Notes under the pieces: model-generated
The model's input: the letters and a program-made list of their open reading frames with translations, nothing else
What the model was told of the DNA's origin: nothing
Database searches by the model: none
Shown here: positions 30,090-38,134 of the stretch, piece after piece
Position numbering within the stretch: position 1 is the first letter of the stretch
How the letters are laid out: the number at the start of each line of letters is the position of its first letter
Assembly: GCA_900635465.1 (NCBI GenBank)
Contig: LR134135.1
Coordinates: forward strand, 4,092,001 to 4,156,000
DNA: 64,000 nt
DNA from: Lelliottia amnigena
GTDB lineage: Bacteria > Pseudomonadota > Gammaproteobacteria > Enterobacterales > Enterobacteriaceae
Direction of reading: 5' to 3'
Position numbers and translations under genes: made by a program

Positions 30090-30605
30090 TCAACCGGTGA
30101 TCCGGCGAGCGGTAATAAAGTGCGAATGCCAGTAATCGTTCGCCAGCGTTGAGACCGTGACGCCCTGGCTGGTGGAGGCGTGGATAAACTGACGATTGCC
30201 GATATACACCCCCACGTGGCGTCGGTTAGGCCCGGTCTGGAAGAAAATCAGATCCCCGGCTTTAAGACGGTGTTCCGCTACCTGAACGCCACGGTGGATC
30301 TGCTCCCCGGTGGTACGCGGCAGCGAAAGATGCGCCGCGTCACTGAATAAATGCTGCATCAGCGCGGAGCAATCCACGCCACGATGGCTGGTGCCGCCCC
30401 ACTTGTAGTCCGTCCCTTTCCATTTTTGGTATTGCGTCAGGATCCGTCCACGAAGCGGGCCGGTATCCTTATGCTCCAGCGCGGTCTTCGCGGTAGACGC
30501 AGAAAGCGGATGATGTTGCGATAACATCGATGCGGGCAGTTGAAAACTTAATGCAGCAGAGGCAAAACTTAACGCGATTATTGAAATAAGAAGTCTAAAA
30601 ATCAT
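30090..30605 (-). CDS. Secreted NlpC/P60 peptidoglycan hydrolase
   Basis: Predicted periplasmic cysteine peptidase that cuts murein stem or cross-link peptides. It has 171 residues with a signal peptide (MIFRLLISIIALSFASAALS) and an NlpC/P60 domain from about residue 55. The catalytic triad is visible as C79 in RGVDCSALMQ, H130 in RRHVGVYIG and H142 in FIHASTSQG. It is related to E. coli MepS and NlpC in size and order of motifs, but it is a separate paralogue. Convergent with the SDR gene and divergent from the HAD gene. Confidence 0.9.
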   Translation of the reverse strand: MIFRLLISIIALSFASAALSFQLPASMLSQHHPLSASTAKTALEHKDTGPLRGRILTQYQKWKGTDYKWGGTSHRGVDCSALMQHLFSDAAHLSLPRTTGEQIHRGVQVAEHRLKAGDLIFFQTGPNRRHVGVYIGNRQFIHASTSQGVTVSTLANDYWHSHFITARRITG

Positions 30606-30843
30606 AACGATAACTTAAATTGAGTGAATTTTTCCTTACCAGTGAGGAGACCGTGTTCCCCCGAATCACCTTTCGAGGTGGCGATAATATAGACAGATCG
30701 TTTTTTGAACAAAGCCTGATGAATCCAATATCGGACTCAGCGAGTGTCGCAAGAATGAGAAAAAAATCGGCGTGGTATAAGGACTGGAGAGGTAAAGCAG
30801 GTAAACTAATGAGCAGAATGTGTATTTCAGCTAAGACGTATTT

Positions 30844-31506
30844 ATGACCAATATGATTGCCGATGAGGCAGTGGCCAAATCCCGAGTGCTGTCCGTTTTT
30901 GATTTTGATGGAACGTTGACGCATCACGACAGTTTTATCCCTTTCCTGCGTTTTGCCTTTGGTAAACGTTATTTTGCCGGGCGTCTGGTGCGTATGGCGC
31001 TACCCACCCTTCACTGCGTCCGCCGCAAACTGACGCGCGATGAGCTCAAGGAAGTGCTGATTAAAACCTTCCTGACGGGCGTGGATGAGCACTGGATGCG
31101 CGAGCAGGCGGAACTGTTTTGCGAGAAATACTGGAACAAACTGATGCGTCCGGCAGGGGTTATGGCGGTTGCGGCTGAAGTGAATTCCGGCGCAGAAGTG
31201 ACGATCTGTTCAGCGTCGCCCGCGCTGGTTCTCCAACCATGGGCCGATAAGCTCGGCATTAAGCTGATTGGTACGCAATTGGAAGTGGCAGACGGCAAAC
31301 TGACCGGGCGTATCACCGGGCACAACTGCCGTTGCGCGCAGAAGGTGGCCCGACTTGAGCGTGTGTATGGCAATCTGAGCGATTATCACCTGCGCGCCTG
31401 GGGCGATACGCGTGGTGATCATGAGCTGCTGGCCGCGGCACAAGATCCCCACTGGCGTCATTTCCATCCGCCTAAAGCGCGTCGTCATTCACCGATCAAG
31501 AACTAG
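30844..31506 (+). CDS. HAD-superfamily IB phosphatase
   Basis: Haloacid dehalogenase-type hydrolase of subfamily IB (SerB/PgpC-like), 220 residues. Motif I DFDGTL (20-25) has the nucleophile D20 and acid D22, motif II is TICSASPALV and motif IV is GDTRGDHELL. It resembles the family that includes phosphatidylglycerophosphatase PgpC and phosphoserine phosphatase-like proteins; the real substrate is unknown. Several N-terminal starts are possible (30844 or the ATG three codons later). It is followed by a triple repeat array with terminator hairpins shared with the convergent terC gene. Confidence 0.85.
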   Translation: MTNMIADEAVAKSRVLSVFDFDGTLTHHDSFIPFLRFAFGKRYFAGRLVRMALPTLHCVRRKLTRDELKEVLIKTFLTGVDEHWMREQAELFCEKYWNKLMRPAGVMAVAAEVNSGAEVTICSASPALVLQPWADKLGIKLIGTQLEVADGKLTGRITGHNCRCAQKVARLERVYGNLSDYHLRAWGDTRGDHELLAAAQDPHWRHFHPPKARRHSPIKN

Positions 31507-31778
31507 CTGCGGCCTGTTGCCCTCACCCCGTCCTCTCCCACGGGGAGAGGGAGTAAACACAAATGGCAACCTCAGTTGCCGTTTTGCTTTTACCTTACGC
31601 GGTCTGTTGCCCTCACCCCGACCTTCTCCTACGGGGAGAGGGAGTAAACACAAACGGCAACCTCAGTTGCCGTTTTGCTTTTACCTTGCGCGGTCTGTTG
31701 CCCTCACCCCGACCTTCTCCTACGGGGAGAGGGAGCAAACACAAACGGCAACCTCAGTTGCCGTTTTGCTTTTACCTT
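31507..31778. repeat. Three tandem ~90-bp units between the HAD and terC genes
   Basis: Units begin near 31515, 31604 and 31695 with ctgttgccctcacccc. Each has the cctctcccacggggagaggg-type palindrome and then aacggcaac-ctca-gttgccgtt with A and T flanks. Units 2 and 3 are nearly identical, indicating recent tandem copying. The last hairpin overlaps the terC stop and can act as a two-way terminator for the convergent genes. Confidence 0.88.
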
Positions 31779-32800
31779 TCGGCTCGTTTCCCCGGGAACA
31801 TCACGCTCACGATAATTCCCAGTGCCAGCACGCCCAATACCACAAACAGACTTGCCGTGGCGGAAATGCTATAGCCGTGATGCCAGAAGTGATCTGTTGC
31901 ATTCAGCCCCAGCTTAAAGGCAACGAAGAACAGCAGCAGAACCACTGATTTCTCCAGATGCACCAGATACTGCTTCAGCGCTTCGAGCACAAAATAGAGC
32001 GTACGCAATCCGAGGATCGCGAACATCATGGCGCTGTAGATAATCAGCGGTTCACGGCTAACGGCGATAATCGCCGGCACGGAGTCAAACGCAAACATCA
32101 CGTCAGACAGCTCAACTACCGCAACGCACAGCAGCAGCGGTGTGGCGTAGCGTTTCGCTTTCTTCACCCGGCCAACCATCACGTCCTCGTTTTCGGGTTT
32201 CTCAAGCTCTGCATCTACCTCTTTTTGCGTCAGAAGAAATGCGTTACTGCTGATCTTCGGCCAGACCGGATAAAAGCGTTTCACCAGTCGATAGGCCAGA
32301 TGATGCGAGTAATCCTCGACCTCATCGCTCTCTTCGTTGCGTCTGAGCATCATCAGCGCCGTCCAGCCCACCACCAGCGCGAAGATCACTTCCACGTATG
32401 GCCCAAGACTCAACAGGCTGGTGCCGATGGCCACAAAAATCCCGCGGAACACAATCGCCCCCAGAACGCCCCAGTACAGTACCCGGTGACGATATTTATC
32501 CGGCACCCCGAACCAGGCGAAAATCGCCATCATCACGAACAGGTTATCAACCGAGAGCACCTCTTCCAGCGCATAACCGGTGAGGAACAAACTCGCCACC
32601 TCTGCGCCGTGGTGAACGTACAGAAACCCCGCGAAGGCCATTGCCATCATGACCCAAAAAATGGACCACATCGCGGCGCTTTTCAGCGAAATAGGTTTGT
32701 CGTGACGGTGCATGAAGAGGTCGATAAACATCGCCCCCACGGCCATCACAACAAAGACAACGACGGTTTCCGTCGGGAAACCGAGATGAGCAGAAGCCAT
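31772..32800 (-). CDS. terC: TerC/Alx-family integral membrane protein
   Basis: Membrane protein of the TerC family, 342 residues with about nine helices. Two acidic membrane motifs are conserved, EEVLSVDNLFVMMAIF (about 82-97) and VVELSDVMFAFDSVPAI (about 221-237), which resemble metal-binding sites. Family members include the tellurite-resistance protein TerC and the Mn exporter Alx. This one is closer to plasmid-type TerC (start MASAHLGFPTETVVVF), but no other ter genes are nearby, so tellurite resistance is not implied. Roles in metallating exported proteins have been shown for other members. The leader has no obvious Mn riboswitch. Confidence 0.85.
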   Translation of the reverse strand: MASAHLGFPTETVVVFVVMAVGAMFIDLFMHRHDKPISLKSAAMWSIFWVMMAMAFAGFLYVHHGAEVASLFLTGYALEEVLSVDNLFVMMAIFAWFGVPDKYRHRVLYWGVLGAIVFRGIFVAIGTSLLSLGPYVEVIFALVVGWTALMMLRRNEESDEVEDYSHHLAYRLVKRFYPVWPKISSNAFLLTQKEVDAELEKPENEDVMVGRVKKAKRYATPLLLCVAVVELSDVMFAFDSVPAIIAVSREPLIIYSAMMFAILGLRTLYFVLEALKQYLVHLEKSVVLLLFFVAFKLGLNATDHFWHHGYSISATASLFVVLGVLALGIIVSVMFPGKRAER

Positions 32801-33256
32801 GACACAACCCTTTTTGAAGACAAATACAACCCATGCAGACTGGCGGAGCCAGTAAAGTAAAGAGTGGACTGTTTACGCACTCCTAAACATCCAGAGCACA
32901 ACAGTCAACTCGAGAAAGTGTTGTACTTTACCTCAGAAGGCAAGCGTTATACATCTGCTGTGCTGACTTCAATTTCCAGCTGGGACACGTGCTTTTTGCA
33001 ATGGTTAGCGCAATGAGATTTCACAAAAAAGCACTTTTTTGAAAGATACAATTTCGCGATGCGTCATACCGGTCCATTATCATTCCAATATCAATCAATG
33101 GGTTGCAAGTGGCTGGAAATAGAGTCGCTCTCTTTAGCAAGGCATCTATTACTTATAAAGATGTAGATAAATGAAATCCCTGGCAGCAGGTGATGGAAAA
33201 AGAACAATAACTGAATTCAGAAGGCCCACCTGTTCAGTGAGCCTTCTAAATTACCC
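32801..33256. other. Leader of terC and downstream flank of the invasin-like gene
   Basis: 456 bases without a gene. It contains the terC promoter region and, at its right end, the hairpin that follows the invasin-like gene. GC drops from about 32.9 kb rightwards, marking the start of the accessory island. I see no tRNA gene, integrase or repeat that would define an attachment site. Confidence 0.5.
33219..33247 (-). terminator. Hairpin after the invasin-like gene
   Basis: agaaggc...gccttct is a perfect 7-bp stem with a 15-base loop, 10 bases beyond the invasin stop on the minus strand. The tail TGAATTC is poor in T, so termination may be weak. Confidence 0.5.
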
Positions 33257-36200
33257 CTAGTCCCTGGAAGTGAATGTGGCATTCACCGAAGTTTTCCCTG
33301 CGGTGGTTGGTACATCGGAGTTTGTCACCTCTGCAACGAGCAGCAGTACGCCGAGAGTGTTTGAGAAAACATCAGAGGTTAAACTGCCATCAGCACCGGT
33401 TTTACCTTTAGAAGGATTAAAGGTTGTCGTGATACTGAGATCATTATCCCTCAGGCTCAGAGCAACGCCGGGCATCGGATCATTATTAACATCATAAGCA
33501 GTAACCTTAACAACATTTGGCGTTGAAGAGCCCAACCCACCATGTCCGTCAACTAACATCGTCATCGTTAGGTGATCAACGATGAAAGTGAAGGTGGTTT
33601 TTTGAACCTGCGGCATGGTATTTCCTACTCTTGCGCTCAGATTCACTGTCTCAGCAACAACATCGGTCAATGATACGATAGCTTTACCATTCGCATCTGA
33701 CTGGCTGGTCGTGGCTGACAAAGTGGCGTTGCCACCCACATTCCAGTCGACTGTACTGCCTGAGACAATATTGCCATTCGCATCCGTCACTGTCGCTGTG
33801 GCACGGTTTTGCGCTGTACCATTTGCAGTATGGTTATCATCATCAATAGTCAGGGACGAAACATGTGCAGTTGCGGTATTCGCCACAAAACTACTGGTTT
33901 TTGACTGGCCGTTGTCAGCGCCACCCGATTTTGCCGTCAGCGTCACCGTTTCCGCGTGCGTATCTGTAAACGACATCTCTGCCTGTCCGCTGGCATTCGT
34001 CGTACTGCTTACCGATGTCAGTCCGGCACTGCCCGTGATGCTCCAGGTTACAACCGTGTTCGCCAGAATATTATTTCCACTGTCCGTCACCGTTGCGGTT
34101 GCATGGTTCTGCGCCACACCGTCAGCCACACTACCATCTTTATCAATGGTCAATGCAGAGACATGTGCAGTGGCACCGTCTGCGATGAATGTCGTAGCCT
34201 GCGTTTTCTCCGCTGTACTGCCAACTCTTGCGCTCAGATTCACTGTCTCAGCAACAACATCGGTCAATGATACGATAGCTTTGCCATTCGCATCTGACTG
34301 GCTGGTCGTGGCTGACAAAGTGGCGCTGCCACCCACATTCCAGTCGACTGTACTGCCTGAGACAATATTGCCATTCGCATCCGTTACTGTCGCTGTGGCA
34401 CGGTTTTGCGCTGTACCATTTGCAGTATGGTTATCATCATCAATAGTCAGGGACGAGACATGTGCAGTTGCGGTATTCGCCACAAAACTACTGGTTTTTG
34501 ACTGGCCGTTGTCAGCGCCACCCGATTTTGCCGTCAGCGTCACCGTTTCCGCGTGCGTATCTGTAAACGTCATCTTTGCCTGTCCGCTGGCATTCGTCGT
34601 ACTGCTTACCGATGTCAGTCCGGCACTGCCCGTGATGCTCCAGGTTACAACCGTGTTCGCCAGTATGTTATTTCCACTGTCCGTCACCGTTGCGGTTGCA
34701 TGGTTCTGCGCCACACCGTCAGCCACACTACCATCTTTATCAATGGTCAATGCAGAGACATGTGCAGTGGCACCGTCTGCGATGAATGTGGCTACGGTGT
34801 GCTCCGATCGATTTCCTGCACTCGCCGTTACCGTAACATCTTCCGCCACGTTATCCGCGAGATTAAGGGTGGCAATTCCCTTACTATTCGTAACAGCAAC
34901 CTGAGGCGTCAGCATAGCGGCAGTGCTACTATTGAGACTCCAGTTTACACTCACGCCTTCCATCGAATGATTGTCAGCATCGGTGATGAGAGCCTGAGCG
35001 ATATTTGCGGTAGTTCCGTTTGCCGCTGCATTATTAGTCGACATAGAGACGGCAACATTATTGACAATCTGATCTGTAAAAACAGAATTAACCGACTCTT
35101 TTTTTCCTCCCGCACTTGCGCTTAGCTTTACCGTACCGGCCGTTGCGCTAGAAAAGTGAATAGTTGCATGGCCTTTGCTGTCAGTGCTGGTGTCGCTACT
35201 CACAATTTTAGCTCCGTTCCCAGTCGTCCAGATCACGGGGATTCCTGCTATTGGTTTTCCGCTTGTATCTGTGAGCGTTGCCAAACCCACATTCTGGTCG
35301 AGACCATCAGCTTTACTGTTATTTTTCGTCAACGAGAGATCTAGCGCTGCAACAGATTGGGTAAATGATGACGTGGTATGTCGAGTGATTGTTTCTGATG
35401 TCGCGCTAACGATAACCTGTTCCGCAGTTGTGTTGCTCAGATTAACGGAAGCATTGCCGTTAGCGTCTGTGATTCCCGTTGTCATATTGAGCTTCGCGGT
35501 TCCTGTCACGCTCCAGACATTCGAAGCATTTGCCACAGATTTACCATCAGAAGTAACCGCGTGGAGCGTCACTGTATTCGTCTTATCGCCATCGGCAGGA
35601 CTATTGTCCTTAATCGTCGTCAGCACCATATCAGCCAGAACTGCAGAAGTTTCTTTCTTTTTATATTGGAGAATTATTTCATTATTGCGATTAACAATAT
35701 CATTGCGACTGCCTGCGAGACTTCTCCGTAAAGCAACCTGATCAGGAGAGATTTGCGACTGCCATGACTGATCCAATGTATAATGAAGATTCAGGCTTAC
35801 TTTTGTTTCATCCAAAGAATCCTGACCACGTTTATAATCTAATGCAGCGGTAATTAATGGAATTGGCGTGTAATTTAATCCGACTGTGACGGCCGATGGG
35901 TTGCTCTGCAAATGATCTTTATCGAATAACGCCACCTTGTCGCCATAATATTCTTCATACATGGCTTTTAACCCTAGCTGTGGGCAAGCAGGAAAATAGT
36001 TTTCCATTCGAATATCAAACCCGTCGGCAGGTTTCTCATGGTAGTTATCAAAATCCCTTGAACTATGCCATTCGGTAGTACCAACATAAGTATTAGCTGA
36101 TAATTTTAAATAATCCGTCCAAGCTTCTGCGCCGAAACCAACGCGGCGATTTTTACCTGTGAAATCATTATCAAAAAATACATTTCCTCCGAACATCCAC

Positions 36201-36667
36201 TTCTGGGTATAAAATGTACGAACACCCACGCCAACATTTCCTGTCGTGCGACCATCGGGAGCACGCAACCCTATCTGGGCAAATAGAGTTGACTTTTAAT
36301 TTTCATAAACAGGCGTAAGAAAATCGAAAGAACTGTTATCCCAGTGTCCGTCATTATCAACATTCAGATTGATTTGCGCAGTACCGAAATAACTTAACCA
36401 TTCCTCAACGGTTGTGACTGCTGCACCAGTAGCCATACTAGTGGCCGTATTTTTAATTCCATTGATGCCGTTAGTTGCAGTGCTATCAGCAAATCTCTGA
36501 GCTTCTGAAGAAAAAGGGATAACTATATTAGTTTCTTCGATATTTCCGGCTCCAGCAAGCACACTTGGAGCAATTATTGGGTATAACTGCATTGCAATCA
36601 ATAACTTAGAAAAAAATCTACGTAGTTTACCCTTAGAATTCAGCCACAATGATTCCATTTTCGACAT
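33257..36667 (-). pseudogene. Invasin/intimin-like inverse autotransporter adhesin, interrupted by an in-frame TAA
   Basis: One reading frame of 1,136 codons contains a single TAA at 36296-36298, between PVYEN and KSTLFAQIGLRAPDGR. Before it are a signal sequence (RRFFSKLLIAMQLYPIIAPS) and the start of the inverse-autotransporter beta domain. After it the barrel continues (GFGAEAWTDYLKLSANTYVG, FDIRMENYFPACPQLGLKA, AVTVGLNYTPIPLITAALDY). Next come about eight Ig-like (Big_1) domains of about 100 residues, ending NATFTSRD. There is no C-type lectin tip and no clear LysM. The family inserts its barrel in the outer membrane and exports the Ig rod for adhesion. As sequenced, the protein stops at 124 residues. 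The start at 36667 follows GAGGATAGG; a frame to 36730 is open. Confidence 0.88.
33615..34808 (-). repeat. 597-bp tandem duplication within the invasin-like gene
   Basis: The segment 33615-34211 is repeated at 34212-34808 with an offset of 597 bases (199 codons, two Ig domains). Only a handful of differences are visible, for example EMSFTD versus KMTFTD and GGNATL versus GGSATL. The near identity, including silent positions, points to a recent duplication or gene conversion; such repeats allow rod length to change by recombination. Confidence 0.9.
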
Positions 36668-37052
36668 CCTATCCTCAACAAAAGTGAAATTTTTATTATG
36701 TTTACCACTACTAGCACTCATTAATCCCAATGAGTTAAAAATGATTATAATTAATAAAAAACATGAAAAATAGACTGTAATAAGTATTTTGCAAATATAA
36801 CGCTATCGACACTCATTAATAAATCAAAATAGTTTATCTCAACGAAATATAATATCAGAAAAACTTTCGAAAAAATAACATCCCATTAACACCGCTTCTT
36901 GTCCAGGCACTAACATAAGTGACTTAATTTAGCATCTTTAAATTTGGCTTTAGCCCATTTATTCGCACGGAATTATTTTAAATTACATTGGCTCACTTAA
37001 GAGCATTAATAACGAAAATTCATTTTAAAACCACTATAGAAGGAAATAACAG
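36668..37052. other. Divergent promoter region between the invasin-like gene and the Ig-like operon
   Basis: 385 very AT-rich bases between divergent genes. Several TA-rich -10-like sequences exist on both strands, but I cannot single out a promoter. AAGGAA at 37041-37046 is the ribosome site for the gene at 37053. The shared upstream region suggests joint control of the adhesin and the leftward-facing operon, and its AT content suggests H-NS silencing (inference). Confidence 0.5.
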
Positions 37053-38075
37053 ATGCTTTTCGAAGATAAAAACAGAGTTAGCGTTGTTCGCGTCTCACCT
37101 GTGGATGCAGTGCCTGGTGTAACAACTACCATCACACTTTCAGCTACAGTCGTTGATATCGATAATGTGCCAGTGTCAGGTGCCACCGTAACATGGCACA
37201 ACACGCTGGATGAAGTTGGGGTAAATGAAACATCAGATACAGACGCCTCTGGTGTAGCAATACTGGACGTTAAGCTCACTGACCTTACTGCGGGCCTCAG
37301 TGTTTTTCCTTTTATTGCTTATCTGGATTCAGACCCTTCGACTGGCGCTACAGGCACTATTCGCCTCGCCAGTACAGATAATCCCATCCCACAGATCAAT
37401 GACGGCGGTGATTTTAAAATCGACCAGTATGACATCGCAAGCGGTGTGACTATCACTATCCAGGCATATCCAGATGCTACCCGTGGCGATTTGGTGAATT
37501 TTTATTGGGATGATATTCACTCACTTGGGAAAACTATTGCGGATCCTGCAACAGATTTCCCGTGGGTCATTAATGCTAAGACTTCGCTCCCGCCAGAATG
37601 TCTGGTCAACGGTCAGTACTCACTCTACTACCAGTTTAGGGACAGCAATGGCAACTTCGGTGTTTCCATGCCAAGGAAGGAAACTGTAAATGGCAGCCAA
37701 CCAGCGCCAACTCTGTTGGCTCCTGATTTCCCTGAAGCCGACGGCAACGGCGGCTGGATTAATTCCATGCTGGCGCTGAATGGCACACCTGCCAGTGTGA
37801 CGTGGAAAAATATGCAAAAAGGTGATTTGGTAAATCTCACCTGGGTTGTTTATGACCAAAATGGCGTGCAGTTGCTACTGGACGATCAGTTGGCAGGTAC
37901 CGTCACCGATGAGCAGGTCACCGCGGGTAGTATGGATATTACTGTTCCATCTACTGATATCCCTCAGGGGATACAGAATGGTTCGGCCAAGGCCTGGTTC
38001 ACCATGACCCCAGCTAACGGTAGTGATTTGCAATCCTCAGCTGTGGCTAATGTCGGTATTGATACTAAAGCATAA
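37053..38075 (+). CDS. Ig-like domain protein without signal peptide (island gene A)
   Basis: 340-residue acidic beta-rich protein of unknown function. Residues 1-105 look like a Big_1-type Ig domain (VSVVRVSPVDAVPG, SGATVTWHNT, TDASGVAILDVKLT). Residues 110-220 and 225-340 are two copies of a ~115-residue module with the pattern PxFPEAxxN...GDLVNxxW...YxxYxF, also found four times in gene B. The N-terminus MLFEDKNRVSVVRVSPVD has no hydrophobic stretch, so Sec export is not predicted. AAGGAA 7 bases before the ATG supports this start. First of three same-strand genes; a hairpin separates it from gene B. Confidence 0.8.
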   Translation: MLFEDKNRVSVVRVSPVDAVPGVTTTITLSATVVDIDNVPVSGATVTWHNTLDEVGVNETSDTDASGVAILDVKLTDLTAGLSVFPFIAYLDSDPSTGATGTIRLASTDNPIPQINDGGDFKIDQYDIASGVTITIQAYPDATRGDLVNFYWDDIHSLGKTIADPATDFPWVINAKTSLPPECLVNGQYSLYYQFRDSNGNFGVSMPRKETVNGSQPAPTLLAPDFPEADGNGGWINSMLALNGTPASVTWKNMQKGDLVNLTWVVYDQNGVQLLLDDQLAGTVTDEQVTAGSMDITVPSTDIPQGIQNGSAKAWFTMTPANGSDLQSSAVANVGIDTKA

Positions 38076-38081
38076 CTCTCT

Positions 38082-38109
38082 TGCCCACATACTTAGCCGC
38101 ATGTGGGCA
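38082..38109 (+). terminator. Intercistronic hairpin between genes A and B
   Basis: tgcccacat...atgtgggca is a perfect 9-bp stem with a 10-base loop, 6 bases after the stop of gene A. There is no T run after it, so it is probably an attenuator or mRNA-stabilising element. A similar tgcccata...tatgggca pair follows gene C at 42497-42541. Confidence 0.5.
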
Positions 38110-38134
38110 CTTATCAAACTAAAACGTGACGCTT

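Noticed and set aside
30620..30847. 75-codon open frame before the HAD phosphatase gene
   Set aside because: No recognisable motif or good ribosome site; it overlaps the divergent promoter region. It may be chance.
31412..31948. Open frames running through the repeat array near terC
   Set aside because: They consist of repeated translations of the palindrome units (for example LPSPRPSPTG) and overlap terC antisense.
32801..33050. Mn-sensing yybP-ykoY riboswitch before the TerC-family gene
   Set aside because: The leader lacks the conserved GGGGAGUA-type internal loops; nothing matching the motif was found by eye.
33615..34904. 429-codon open frame on the plus strand opposite the invasin-like gene
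   Set aside because: It mirrors the tandem Ig repeats of the minus-strand gene, has no ribosome site and repeats itself with the same 597-base period; it is a shadow of the repeat.
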